Below, piece by piece: positions 23,552-36,410 of a DNA stretch of 64,000 bases (the stretch's first letter is position 1; every line of letters begins with the position of its first letter). The notes under the pieces are model-generated. The model made no database searches. It saw only the letters and a list, made by a program, of their open reading frames with translations, and was not told the origin of the DNA. The stretch lies in contig NC_133043.1 in assembly GCF_048771995.1 (NCBI RefSeq), forward strand, positions 8,884,501-8,948,500. Direction: 5' to 3'. Position numbers and translations under genes: made by a program. This DNA is from Taeniopygia guttata. Lineage: Eukaryota > Chordata > Aves > Passeriformes > Estrildidae.

Positions 23552-23877
23552 GGCCGCGGGGCGCGCGCGCGCTCCCCCCGCCGGCCCTTCCCCCTCCCTC
23601 CCGCCGCGCCCCCCCCCGCCCGGGCCTGGCCCCGCCCCCGCCCCGCGCGCCGGGACCCAATGGGCAGCGGGAACGCGCCCGAGGGGGAGGGGAGAGCGCG
23701 GCGGGTGCGCGCACGCACAGCCGCGGGGCCGCGCCTTGCCCCGTGCGTGCGCGCTCCCGGGCCCCCCCCGCCTTCCCCTCTCTCTGTGTCCCTCTCTCTC
23801 CCTCTCTCCGCCGCGCTCGGCCGGCTCTGCCCCCCCTTTGTGCGCGCTCCGAGCCGCCCCCGCATCGCCGACTCGCC

Positions 23878-26800
23878 ATGGCCGACGAGAAGCCCAAGGT
23901 GAGGCCGGCGCGCTCCGCAGCTCTCGCCGCCGCGCTCGGCCCCTCAGGCGGCGGCCCCGGCCCGCAGCCCCCGCGCCGCCTTTGCGCGCCATTTTCCTGC
24001 GCGGGTGGGGGGGGCCGGGGCCGCGGCTCCCGGGGCGGGCGGGGGATCCCCGGGGAGAGGGGGAGCGAGCCCGGGCCGCCTTCCCGCCCTCCGCGGGGAG
24101 AGAGGCAGGTCTGGAGGCGGTTGCTGCTGCCTTCCTCCTCCTCCTCCTCCTCCTCCTCCTCCTCCGCGGCCGCAGCATCCCCGCCGTCTGCCTCGGCAGC
24201 CGCTGCCCTCACGGTCCCCTCACGGCTCCGGCCCCTTTGTGCCGCCTCTGGCCCCGCTCGGGGCCGGGGGGGCAGCGGGGGCTCCGCTCCGCACGGCAGG
24301 AATTAACAGAGGCCGCCGCCGGGGGGTTGACTTTTTTTTCTTTTTTTTTTTCTTTCTTTTTTTTTTTTTTTTTTTTCTCCTCATCCTTCCTTCCTTTTTT
24401 TTTTTTTTTTTTTCCTCCCCCACACTATTTTCAAACCGAGCTGGAAGCGGCGCAGGGCGCGGGGCCGCGCGCGGGCTGACACATGGCGGGAGGCAGCTCC
24501 CAGAAAAGAGGGAAAACAAAGCTGGAACTGGGGGTGCCGGACACCCCGAGCCCCGTCCCTCTGCCCTCAGGTCCGCCCAGAACACGAGGGACCGAGCTGG
24601 AAGTTGATCTTCCGCAGTTTTCCGCTCCGACAGGGTCGGGCTGCTTGATGTGGAGTTTTTTTCAACGTTTTCTGAAGGAGAAGACCTGGGCCGTTTTAGG
24701 TTTTATCACTGTTTGAAACATAGTCCTTTAAAGTATCTGCAAAGTTTTTTTTTTCATAAGGACATCAAACGGTAGGAAAAAGTTTAAGGTGCAATGAGAA
24801 AGAACCTTGGTTGGGATCACAGTTGTAACACAAATCAGCTATAACAGATCAGAGTTATAACATAGGTAACTTAATTCCATTCAATGGGAATGCTGGTGTT
24901 GCATATTGTTGTGCTTTTGCTAGAGAAACTTTTTTTTTTTTACTGTTTTGAATGCCTGGCCTGGTAGTTCTTCATTGCTAAATTTCCAGTCTGCAGAATC
25001 ACAGCTAATATCAGATTTTTTTTCTTTGTATGTGGCTTTTTGTCTTTAAATTTTCAACTGAAAAGTGCTGACCCTTATTCCCTAATTCAAGGTTTCAAGT
25101 CACTAAACATCTTTAATATCTATTTCCTCCTTTTCGATAACCTGTTGCACCTCGGTAAAATGTTAACTTCTAGTTTCATACCTTTTTTAAAAAGTGTTGG
25201 TTATTTTTTTTTTCTTTTATTTCCTCCACAGGAAGGAGTGAAGACTGAAAACAATGACCACATTAATCTGAAGGTGGCAGGGCAAGATGGGTCTGTGGTG
25301 CAGTTTAAGATTAAGAGGCACACACCACTTAGTAAACTAATGAAAGCCTATTGTGAACGACAGGTATGATCTCAGGAGAACGGTGTCTGGGGGAGAGCTG
25401 CTCTCCAAAGGGATAGAGGAAGATAGTTAAAAGTCTTAAAACTTTAATAAATACACAAAATGATAGAGATAGAACAGAAACTAATTGTGCTGTGGGAAGT
25501 GTATCGTCCTTGGGGTCTGTTACAGGGTGGACCGAGAGGGTGGTGGCAGGAAATGGGTGAAATAAAGATCTGTTGTCATCTATGAAATCTACATTTATAG
25601 GTGGAGACTTCTGGGAGGTAACTGCTGCTGTCATGCTCAGAAATATTTGTGTGGAAAGGGTGGGTTTGGGATGACCTCAGGGGAGAGAGAGTTAAGTGAT
25701 AATCAGGGATTTTTATAGCTCTGAGTAACTTCTTGGACTGGTCATTGGCTTCTGATTTATTAGCTTAATTGTACTGAGATGAGAAGATACCTTGAGAAGG
25801 AGCTTGTACATTTGGTGATGAGCTTTGTCTTTTCTCTTGTGTCCTGGTTGACAAATGAATCTTCTGAGAGACACACACACCCCATGGGTTTGCTGATGTG
25901 GTGGCAGCTGTAGCCAGTCTGTGAGATTGCAGGCAGCTATTGCAACTTTTAAAAACACCTGTTTGAGTAGAGCTATGGAACTCTTCCTTCTGAAGCTCTT
26001 GAATAAGGAAATTTTGTCTCTGTTATCCACAACATTTTTTAATGTCTGTCTGCCTTGAAAATGTTCTAGCACTACAAAAGTGTTCAGAATTTGTGAATTT
26101 GAATTATTTTTAAACATAAATATTCAAGGATACTGTTGCATACAATAAAGTCAGTGTAAGATATTGGTGCAACTATTTGATCACCAGGAAAAAAAAACTG
26201 TGATTCACCTAGAGAGTGGTAAAACCTCTTCAGTTTGCTCTGTGCCACAACAGAATAAGAGAAGAGACAGGAAAAATTAGCTCTTGCTGAACATGTGAAT
26301 GTGTTCTTCTGTGAGTGTTCTGTGGAGAAATTAGTGATTGTTGGAAGCTGTGAGTTTGTTTTTCCTACCTCAGTCATACAAACTCTTGTTATATTTTGCA
26401 AATCACCGTGTTGCTTTTTCCAGTCATAGAGTGCAGTTATATCTGTGTTTCAGGGAATTTGAGGATTGGTTATTTGTAAAGACCTGGCATACAAAATTTT
26501 AAAGTGTCATTCATTCTTTGTTACTTTGAAGCAAGCAAAAGCAATACTCCAAATTGTCTTAGATTGCCAGAATGTTTACTCTGCTTAAAGAAAAACAAAG
26601 CCAAAGCCACCAAAAAAACCCCCAGGTATCAACTGGAGGAAAAACATCAGTAAATCCTGAGAATGGGAGACTTTTTTTCTGATCTTAGTTTTAAGCTATT
26701 AAGTAGCCAAAGAAAATTTTTGTGGATGTAGATTTCTCTTTAGGTGCTTACTTTTGAAATTTTGCTGGATGTTTTTGAACAAAAAACATTTGTTCTACAT

Positions 26801-29800
26801 GTCTCTAAAAGTTAGATTTTATTCTAGTATTTATTTATCTAACTAGGTGCACCCCAACTTAAATCCTTAATTTTGGAGAGGTGATAGAGAACTTAGCAGC
26901 TATAAAGGATGATAATCATGTGTTGTGTGTAGTAGATCTAAAATGGAAGTAACTAAATTTGAGTGACCTGTTGAGAAGATCAAGACTATTTGTGATTAAA
27001 TGGTGAAAAAAATCATCTTCAGGTTTTGTGGACACTAAGCTCACCAAAGGACAGTTTTTCAGTATGTTTTCAGCTAACATTTATTTAGCTCATAAAGTTG
27101 TCATGAACCTGGACAAAAGCAATGCTCTGGGAATAGGAAATACATGTTTTAAGAAACACAATGTCAGAGAAAAGGGCTCAAACCAAATGTTACTGTGCAG
27201 AATTGTGTTGCTGCCATGAGACTGAGCCACACACTTCCTTAGGCCAGATGATGTTCTGAGTGAATACTGCAGTGTCTTGATCATGCTGCAGAAGGCATTT
27301 TACTGTGAACCATAAAGTTAATAAAAAAAGTTTACTCACATTTATTAAAATATTTTTCCTGACAAATCTACTCCTCAGGAATAATTGCTACATTGTTTTC
27401 TGTTGTGTGGGACATCCGCTCTTGCCAGGCTGAGTGAAGGCTTCTCTTCTAACTCAGAGATGCCAAAGCACGACCCTGCAATCCATTGGATTGGCTGCAA
27501 AACCAGATTGGGCTCTTGGATGGGTAGATACCCTGGAGAGAATGGATAGAACTGGAAGGGAAGTTTGTGTCCCCAAATGTCACTGACCTGCCTTTGCAGA
27601 ATGTGTGGTGCTGTAAAATACCTTGGAAAACTCACTGGTGATTTTGGAGCTGATGTTATGAGTAGGAGGGGTTGGTTGTTATGCCCAAGTTACATTTTTC
27701 AGTCTGTTGGCTCAGGTGGGGATGAGAGATATTCTTGTAGGGATGGAAGAGGTCAGTAAAATGAGTGTTGTGTGGTAGAAATGCTTATCCCAAAGTACTG
27801 GCTATTTTTTGGAAGTAGAAAATTCCTTTATTTTTTCCATCTGTGCATGGAACAACTTGATACATTGATTTCTTTATAATAGGAATTGGAGATCAGAAAG
27901 TTCCCATTTTTTATTCTTTGCTGCTGCAGACTAATTTTGTTGTTGCATTTGTGGAAGAAATATTTTAGAAACCTTTGTTTTTGGAGAAGATCAAAAAGGA
28001 GCGTTGAGTGTTGTTGTTGGACATTTATTACCTAGAGTGTTGCACCTATTTTTTAAGTGAATTACTCAAAAGCACAATAAACCTGCTGGCCTTTGGGGTG
28101 TAGCAGAAATGGCTTTATTTTAACTTAGTGGGGGCACTGTTGCTTCTCATGAGTTGTTGGACACAATGCAGCGTTTAATACAAAACAGATTGCAGGGATT
28201 TGGAGTGAAATGCCTAAAAGTCAGGGCATGAGGGAAGGACAGAATCTCTGGTGGCTTTTAATGATGGTGCTGCAATTCAGTGACAAATTCAAGAGTAAAC
28301 TACTGAGTACTTTTACACCGGGTTTATTTCCCTTTGTGTTATTTCTCTTTATCCAGGGGTTGTCAATGAGGCAAATCAGATTCCGGTTCGATGGGCAGCC
28401 AATTAATGAAACAGACACACCTGCACAGGTAAAAGCAAAAGCCAGGCTAAAGAACTATTTGAAATTTGCTGCAGGAGTTGATGCTTCTGTTTCCTATCAA
28501 ATACTTACGTAAATGTATATGTTACTGATAGAACTGGATCTTTTTTTACCATTATTTTGGTGTAACTACTTTAGGATAATTAGAAGTGGAATCCAGGAGT
28601 TTTGATATTTTGAATAATAAATCTGTCTCACTGCAATAATAAAACAGAGAAATTAAGTACAGGGTACAGATGGTGAGTCATGTAAAACTTTTGCTTTATT
28701 GATTCATGGCTCTGAAATAAGGATGGCAAGGTAAGAGTTGAGGTTTTTTTGAAGCAATGGCTTTATTTTTTATATAAAATCTTGCCAGGATGTTATCAGA
28801 GAGATCCTGATTGCAAGCTTGCATTTGTAATACAAAAGTAATTTCTGTTGTTTGTAATCTGAAGCTGTTTCATTAGCATGGAATTAATGAATGCAGTGAA
28901 GTTTGGGTTGTCTGTAAATGTTTGAAAGAAGGCCATTTCAAGAACAGAATGGTTCCCTGTGGTCCTGGAGCATTTTTCTGTCCTGCTCCACGGAGCTGTG
29001 TTTAATTAGCCTGACCAAGTGATAGTTTTATCTGCTGTTTAGAACTGCTTGTAGTGAAATAACGGACTTCAGTTTTCAGTTCTGAATTTTCCAAGGTGTT
29101 GCTTCAAAGATTGTGCCTCTTGTGGCTCCAATCTATGCAACTTCTTAATTTGCAATCCTGATAATTAAGGCAACAGTATGATTTTTATTTTCCATCCATG
29201 TTTTGCTGAAGCTCAGACCAGTGTGTTTATAGCTTTGGTAAATGGCGTAGACCAGTTTGGTTTCTTGAGCAGCAACAGAGTCTTTAGAAGTATCACTTAA
29301 ATTAGTTACAGCACCTTCTTCAGTTTTGGTGCAGATTTTGTCAGTAGGTGCCATTAACATCCCGGGAATATCAACGGTAAAACTTAGGGTGAAAAAAGAT
29401 AATTATATCAATGAAGCATTGCTGTTCTTCACTGGCAGTTGTTACATGGTTACATGCCAAGTGTTTTTAATTTTTTTGTGCTTGCTGATCCTTGGTTTTG
29501 CTGCCTGGTTGGGCAGGGGCTTTAATTCCAGTCTGCTTCCCCAGTGCTGTAGCCATTTGAGCAGCAGCAGACAACTGGAATTGTGGCAATGTTTTAAGGT
29601 AAACTGAGGGAGTAAATAGGAGAACAAAGGTGCAATGGCAAAGCAGGCAATAGAAATCAAATATTATAAATCTGTTTCTTAGGAGTCACACAGTGTACCC
29701 TGAAGTTAGTACTAGAATTCATTTTAGGTCAACAGTTATCAATTGGCATTTTTTTTCTGTGCAGTTTCTTTGCTTTTGAGTTAGTGAGTTTTGTTAAATG

Positions 29801-30020
29801 TACAAAAGGGTGGTGGTGGAGGGGGAGTGGGGCTTCTCAGGTTAAGTTCCATAAAAAGTAAACATAAAGTCAGGAACTGTAAGTGCAACCCAGACTGCTG
29901 TAGAGATGTGAGAAGAGTTGAAAGCCCTTTTTTCTTTTTTTCTTTTTTTTGCTGTAGTTGGAAATGGAGGATGAAGATACAATTGATGTGTTCCAGCAGC
30001 AAACAGGAGGAGTTTACTAA
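23878..30020 (+). CDS. SUMO2: SUMO2, small ubiquitin-like modifier 2, complete
   Basis: Four coding exons: 23878-23898, 25232-25363, 28357-28428 and 29958-30020 (stop TAA 30018-30020), 288 nt in total, giving 95 aa as in mammals. Exon 1 encodes MADEKPK. Exon 2 supplies the flexible N-terminus and start of the beta-grasp fold, including Lys11 in the consensus VKTE used for poly-SUMO chains. Exon 3 carries [18 protein letters not shown]. Exon 4 ends QQQTGGVY, so SENP processing would remove VY and expose the conjugating Gly-Gly. The protein is activated by SAE1/UBA2, transferred by UBC9 and attached to lysines, mostly of nuclear proteins. SUMO3 was considered; the short VY tail after GG and the synteny favour SUMO2. 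The gene has introns, so it is not one of the common processed copies. Confidence 0.98.
24134..24164. repeat. (CCT)n microsatellite in SUMO2 intron 1
   Basis: About ten uninterrupted CCT triplets, some 235 bp downstream of the exon 1 donor, within the CpG island. Confidence 0.9.
24331..24420 (+). repeat. Polypyrimidine / poly-T tract in SUMO2 intron 1
   Basis: About 90 bp that are almost entirely T with scattered C and only one or two interruptions. It sits where the CpG island gives way to AT-rich intron. Length in a raw assembly may be unreliable. Confidence 0.9.
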
Positions 30021-30650
30021 AACAAACACACAAAAAAGAACCTGCTACTTTCCTCTCCAGAACTGTGCTCCCACAGGCGACACTTCACAATTAGAAAAAT
30101 GAGACTTGGTTCAGCCACATCCTGACTACTGCAGTATAGTTTTCTCTCTTCTCTCTGATTTTTTTTCTTATTCCTTTTATTGTACATAAAGTAACTGGTG
30201 ATGTGCACAGACATAATGCATATTTTTTTTTAACTAAATGGCCAATGGTATGTTTTGATCAACATTTAATGGAGATGGGGTGGGAAAACAAACTGGTTCT
30301 GTGAAAATGCCCCTCTCTCCGTTAGTGGCATGCTCCTTCTACTTTTACAGAATCACAGAATAAGCCGAGTTATCTTTATATTCCAGTAAGTTATTTTGCT
30401 CTCACTCTTCAAAAACAAAAACCTTGCATAACTTGTTTGATTGGATAATTTCAATGTTTTTCTTTTATCATTGTAAAACCAAGGGCAATTTTATAACTTT
30501 TTTGTACGTAGCTGTTACATGTAGAGCAATCTCTGTCTAAGTAGGAGTAAATTACTCTTAAAAAAAAAAAGGAAAAAAAAAGTCCTAGATAGTTTTCCCT
30601 TCAAGTAAAACGTCTTGTTGTTTAAATAAACTTCTTGTTTAAAATAACCA
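30021..30650 (+). other. SUMO2: SUMO2 3' untranslated region
   Basis: AT-rich sequence from the stop to the AATAAA at 30625-30630. It includes an interrupted poly-A run at 30560-30580 and a short 'acagaatcacagaata' piece at 30347-30362 that could be a CR1 scrap. Further AATAAA motifs at 31134 and 34257 leave open a longer isoform. Confidence 0.65.
30625..30630 (+). terminator. SUMO2: Polyadenylation signal, SUMO2
   Basis: Canonical AATAAA about 600 bp after the SUMO2 stop, the first canonical signal downstream of the coding region. Confidence 0.6.
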
Positions 30651-33600
30651 GTTTTCTTTCTTTTTCTGTGGAATAATAGTACTCAGCACCTGTATTTCTT
30701 TCTCTGCAGTGCTTTATGCTTCTCAAATCTCAGCTTTCTCTGTGGTAAGTAAGCATAATCCCCCTGTCTAGGCAGAAGACTGTTAAAAAAGGAAAGGCTT
30801 CCTTGAGGTCTGTCAGTCAGCAGTGGAACTGGACAGAGAAGTCTGTTTTCTCTTATTTTGATTTCTTTTTCTTTTGTTGTGAATGTTCTGCTAAGCCAAA
30901 ACTGTTTGATTAGGCAAACTGCAAAATACTGAACTACTTAGTAATGCCTTTGGGTTGAGCTCTTCTTGTCAGCCTTTAATGGAAGCATCAATATTGTTGT
31001 TGCAGTAGTTTATTTAAGACTCTGTATTTGAATGCTTATTGATGTAAACATCAAGTTAAAGGGAGCAAATAATTTCATTAACCTTCAGTTTACCATGGTA
31101 TCAAATGGGAGCTGCTTGGAAATGTAAAGCAAAAATAAAAAATTGAGTTCTGTTTTTGGGTGTATTTAGCTATGGTGGTGGAGATTGCAAGCTCTGCTTT
31201 ACCCCACTCTGCTTTTCTACTTGAAGAGGGAAAGAAGCTGGAAATACTGAAGGGAGATACAGTGATGGTGGTGTTTTTCACAAGTGTTTTCCACAGTGCT
31301 TGAGTTCTTGGGAAATTTTTGGGTGACATTTAGAGGTTGGAGTGCAATCCGTGGATGTTCATGGAAGTTATATACCTGTTAAACCCACAGCATTCTCTGA
31401 TGTCTTGGGAATGTTCAATATTTTATAGTGTTTGCAGTAAGTTAATGCTTTTTAAAGTATAAATTTCTTAGAAGAGGCAGGCCGCTCTTTGGTGGTAGTT
31501 TTTGTAGCAGTTAATTCAAGGAGTGATTATTACATGTGGGGCCTATGCCTGCTTGAGCTGAAAGTTTTGTGGCAGAATGATGGGAGTGTGCATTTAGCTG
31601 ATGAGTTGTGATCTATTTGTCTTCTGTCAGGAATAACACATTTGATGCTACATTAGTTCCATCTAATGGAGATACATGAACATCTGTTTTTGCAGTTGCT
31701 TTTGAGCCTGTAGCTGAAGAATGTAATCTACTGTGTGCCTTTGTTTTAATTCAAGGAAATGCTACTGCCAAGCAGATTACCTCTCATTGTGGGATGTATC
31801 TTGTAGACTTCTGTGGTGTTTTGCAGGATTGAAATTCCTAGTTGTGAACAAATGTTTACATATCCAAACTCTAAAAGGCCTAGAAAAATCTACTTTGAAG
31901 AAAAGAAGAGGGTGGTGGGGAAATATATTTCAACATCTTTCCTAGGTTACACATGGAATACATTGCTCTTTGGCTTTAGAAGCTCTGGCTTTTAAGCTGA
32001 CTAAACTTCTGATATCAGTGTATAAAATTCTTTCAAGTTCATGTCGTGCCAAGACTTTTCCCAGGAGAAAGCTGTTTTTATCTTGTTTGGCCAAAAAAGG
32101 TGTTTGGACTTGCTTTAGTTTCTGTGAGAAGCTGTTAGAAAGGGTGAGGTCTCCTTAAATACAGATTTTTTTTTTCATTTCAACTTAAGATTGTGAAGCT
32201 CAAAACTCCCTGTTGTATCTTGCCTTGTACTTTTTATTTCTTGAGGCAACCAGAAGTCAAATGACAGGTACTGAAGAGCTTTTAAAAACAATGTCTTCAT
32301 TTCCTGAACTAGTCAAGTGTTACTTCATCTGTTGTGAACTTTTGTGCAGCATTCACCTACATTCCTTCATTTTTCATCTTTTTGCTGTTACCTGGGCTTG
32401 CTCATGTTCCTGAAATGATTCCTCTAACAATGCTGAATGATGTTATGTTAGGTGGTGACTCCAGCCAAAAAGTGTTAAATAGTATTTTCTGAGATAGCTT
32501 CTTGGTTTTTTAATCACAAAAACATCTGGACTTCAGTGACTTCATTCCTCAAGAGCCTCAAATACTGAATTTCCATTAGTGTAGCAAATGTGGGTGATTT
32601 CTGGTTCTGATATATAACATGTTGATGTAACAGTAATGCAGAAATACAGTCCTTTTTTAAAAAAAAGAAAATCACTCATTCTGCGTGGTCTTGCAAATAC
32701 TCTCTTTATGTCAGAACTTGTTTCTGTCTGTATTGCTCTTCCGGTGCTACAGATTTACCTGTGGATTCCTGATTGCTGGAACCCTCAGTGGTTTTACTCT
32801 GACTACCTCTTACAAGGAAGCTGCTGCTGGGAGTGATGATTTGGAAGTGGTATGGAGTAGAAGGATATGGACATTTTGTATCAACTAATTTGGAGTTCAC
32901 TTTGCTGCTTGGCTTGGTTTGTGGCAGTTCCTAGGTTTAAACTGGTAGCCACATGAACTTCAGGAAGTCCACTTGTCAGAGGATAAAGGCAAACTGGGCA
33001 AAGAGGTCTTGTCAGGCTAGTTGGGGAGTTCATGTTTTATTAAACAGCTGGGATCTTTCAAGAGCCTGGGAAAATTAAATTATTACCTACAATTTTCAAA
33101 TAATGTGTTCTAAAGTGATTGCCATGCAATTTAGTTAATATTTCTCCCATGGTTTGTGAATGAAAAAGGATGGAGGAAGTTAATAATTGGATAGAGTCCC
33201 CTGGTGAGTTCTGGTGGATGGGTGGACCCTGCCTTCAGCCTGTGCTGGGGTTTTAGTCTCTCAAATGAGTTATGGGCGTGACCAGTTATTTAAAAATAGA
33301 TAACCAAAATTCTGTCAGGTACCTTAAGTAATGCATTTTTATTCATGTGCAGGGGAGATAATGACAGATTGAAATCACAGCTGTTTTGGGTGGTTGACAC
33401 CTGAAAATCAATGCCTTTGTTTATCTGCACAGTGGGGATCACTGCCACCCCAGGGGGCTCCTGTGGGGGTCAGTGCTAACTGGCCAGAGGTGCTGATTCA
33501 AAAGGGGGTGAGGAGTGCGAGGCTGCTCTGACATGGAATCTTCCAGGCTGCCAGGACTGTAAGGAAATACTCCAAGTGGTAACATGAGAGAGATTCTTGT

Positions 33601-35990
33601 ACTGGCATATGGAGGTTTTTTTAACAAAAGAAAAATCCCTGAAGTAATACTGAGATAATTGCTGCTTCAAGATAGCTGCAATATCAGAGACAGCATTTCT
33701 GCAAGGGTTAAGGGCAAAGCAAGTTGGTTTTCCAAAGCAGGAATTTTCCTTTCTAGTACCTTCACTTCATTACTTCCGAGTCAGTGTAATGTAAGTGCTG
33801 TCATTTGCCTGGTGGATGCTGGTTCTATTGTGTCTCTTACTGCAACATTAATGAAAAGGCATAATGTGACTGGCTCAAAGAGAGGAGACTTCCTAGGCTT
33901 CAGCCAGCTGGAAGTAACTGAATTTCTAAGGAATTGCAATTTGTTTTCAAAGCTAAAGATGAAAAGATGCCTCCTTGGTCGTCATGTGAACAATAAATCC
34001 AAGTATTTTTCTTAGAATTTTAGGTAGTGGCCTCTTCTCAGTACATGTGTGTCAGCTGCTGTGGTGGACGCTTGTGGAGTATTAATCTAAAAGTATTTAA
34101 ATGTCTTGGATTATTATTAATTATATTACCAGCATAATGAATGCATTTAATTCTCTGGTTTATTGAGGTTTGTTCATTCTGCCTGTAACAAGTTTCCAGA
34201 CAATGGGGCAAGAGAAAACTGAGTCAAACCCTCTTCTTTTTGTGCATTTTGTTTGGAATAAAGAAGGATGTTCTCTGTGACAGCCATAAGTAGCAGAGAC
34301 TGGCATGAAGAAACCCTTGGTCACAGAAGGATGACCAAGCTGAGGCTTTTCTCAAACCAATGGTATCTCTCCTTGCCTAACCCTTGCATTTCCTGGAGTC
34401 TTGTTCAGACTTCCAGAATGCACAATGCACTGTGCATTCCTTGCTGGTGGAATTTCAACAACAGGTGGAATTGTTTGGTGTGAGTCTTCCAGACAGCTGC
34501 TGAGAATTGTTCTGGTCAAGTGTCATCATCCTGAGATGGATTGTAAGCCCAGCCATCTTCATAAACCCCTTCATCTTGTAATGGATAAATAATCAGAAAA
34601 GCTGCTTTTATTAAAGGTGCACCCTGCAGCCAGGCCTGTGAGAGGTCAGTGGGGCCCCTTGGAAACACTTAAGGTTTAGAATTCTAAAGCTCAGTGTGAA
34701 AACTGGTTGTGTTGTAGGGAACGGGTTTTTCTTCATCTTGACTTTTAAGAAGTGGCTCTGTGTGTGTGTCTCAGGGGTACAAATTAAAGAGTAAAATCCT
34801 GTGGGTTTGAATAAGAAGCATTTAGATGACAAAATACTTCTGCAAGTTCCTGGGAGAGCAGATGTTTACCTGTGTGCAGGTAGGTATCATTTGACTTCTT
34901 AATGCCCAAGCCTGAGGGATAATAGAATTAAAACAACTGTGTCATGTTACTTAAAATTTCCCTTTAATCTACCTCTAAAAAAATGTGATGCAACAGAGAA
35001 TTCCCTGGGGATCTAAATAGTGGCTGGAGCTTTAAAAAAAAGCACAAAACAAAACAGGATTTTAAAAAACTGATCCTAGATTAGAAAAAATAATACATTA
35101 GTCCTCTTTGTGTGCATTTAACAGTTCTTATCTTTCATTATGTGTGTTAATATTAAGGTTGGTGTTTAATTCAGATGCTGGACAACTCATGTTATACATA
35201 GAGGGATGTAACACAATCCTTGTGTTCTCCAGACCAAAAAAATTCTCTATAAAGTGTTTTGGGGGTAGTAATGGCTGTTATTAGTGGAAACTGGGAGGGG
35301 TAGATGGAAAAGATGGATTTTCTTTCCCCTTTCTCCTTCCTTTATGCAAGTGCTCATTGAAATAATATTGCTGATGCGTAGGTTTTGGAGTAAAAATTGT
35401 GATCAGGGAGGCATCTGTGTCTGTGAAAGTTTCAGGGAGCCCCCAGTCACCAAATCAAAGGTGGATGTGGCAGATGGATTGGCCAACACGTGGTGATTTA
35501 AAGTCTGTGACCCAAAATGTGCAGCCTCGTGCTTTTGCCAGCCAGCATTGCTGGGCTTTGTACCCTAGCTGCACTAACCGTGCTGGAACTCAATTTTCAT
35601 GCAATAATCTAAAATAATAAATTGCCAATTATTTTATTCTGCCATGATTTTTGAGGTGTTGGCGTTCCGCACCAGACCTGTGGCCCTGCAGGGACACAGC
35701 TCTCGTTGGATCCAACATTTAAAGCCACAACAGCCTCGAGCCACGGCCTCGGTGTCTGTCATCCCTGTACGCTGGAGCCGCTCCCTGACAGCTCTGGGGC
35801 ACCCGCGGGGCTTGCCCGGGCTGGGCACGGCTATGGGTGTGAGGGGCCAAGGGGGTACCGGGGGGTTTGGTGGCGCGGTGGCCGCGTTAGTGCTGTGTCC
35901 GGGGCGGTGTCTGTGGGGACAGAGCCCTGCGGGAGCACCGGAACCTCCCTCACGGCCCAGCCCCTCCCGGGGCCCGGCACAGGGGCAGCG
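30650..35990. other. AT-rich region between SUMO2 and JPT1, no gene recognised
   Basis: About 5.3 kb of AT-rich sequence with only short open frames lacking family resemblance, and no coherent splice-linked exons. I see no RNA gene and no clear transposon copy. Part could be a long SUMO2 3'UTR. GC content rises abruptly after about 35,640 into the JPT1 CpG island. Confidence 0.55.
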
Positions 35991-36320
35991 CCGCCGCCAC
36001 TTTTGTCTGGCCACAGGTGCGGCCGAGCCAATCGCAGCTCGCCGGCTGTGAGCGACAGCTTTTCCACCAATCACCAACAACAGGTGTACGGCCCACAGCC
36101 AATCACCGCAGAGCAGACGTAGTGCTTCACCAATGGGCTCTTAGCGATGAGGCAAGGCGCCTCGGAATAGAGAGAGAGGCGGGGCGGGTGGGAGAATGGC
36201 AGGGCGCTGTCCAGTAAGAGCTCGCGACTGCGTTTGAACCGCCCAATGAGAAGGCCGGAGGTGGGCAGGGCTCGCGGGGCGTATAAAAGGTGCGGCGGTG
36301 CGGGCGGCGGCCGCAGTTGT
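35990..36320 (+). promoter_or_regulatory. JPT1: JPT1 promoter: CCAAT array, GC box, CHR-like element and TATA box
   Basis: Five CCAAT boxes in the same orientation at 36028, 36067, 36099, 36130 and 36243. The first four are spaced 39, 32 and 31 bp. A GC box (GGGGCGGG, 36181-36188) follows. TTTGAA at 36233-36238 matches the canonical cell-cycle genes homology region (CHR). TATAAAA lies at 36282-36288, placing a likely start near 36310, about 100 bp before the ATG. NF-Y boxes about 31-33 bp apart with a CHR are the known layout of G2/M-induced promoters controlled by DREAM/MuvB. Function here is inferred. Confidence 0.7.
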
Positions 36321-36410
36321 CATCGGTGGCGGCAGGCGCGGTTGGCAGGAGCAGCTGCGTGCCTGGGACCTCACTGTACAGAGCCCTTCCCTTGGTCCGA
36401 CCCCTCCGCC

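Larger units (their letters stand above)
23380..24310 (+). promoter_or_regulatory. SUMO2: CpG-island promoter of SUMO2
   Basis: Extreme GC/CpG content over nearly 1 kb around the SUMO2 start codon at 23878. Visible motifs are a YY1-type GCCGCCATTTT at 23413-23423, a perfect D-box GTTATGTAAC at 23542-23551 and a CCAAT box at 23657-23661, about 220 bp before the ATG. Alternating GCGC tracts (23461-23520, 23701-23755) resemble NRF1 sites but are too low-complexity to call. The 5'UTR includes a CT-rich run at 23778-23812. Confidence 0.75.

Noticed and set aside
23086-24212. Minus-strand open frames up to 353 codons opposite SUMO2 exon 1
   Set aside because: Low-complexity Arg/Gly/Ala translation of the CpG island, the (CCT)n run and the 12-bp minisatellite; no domain and no splice structure.
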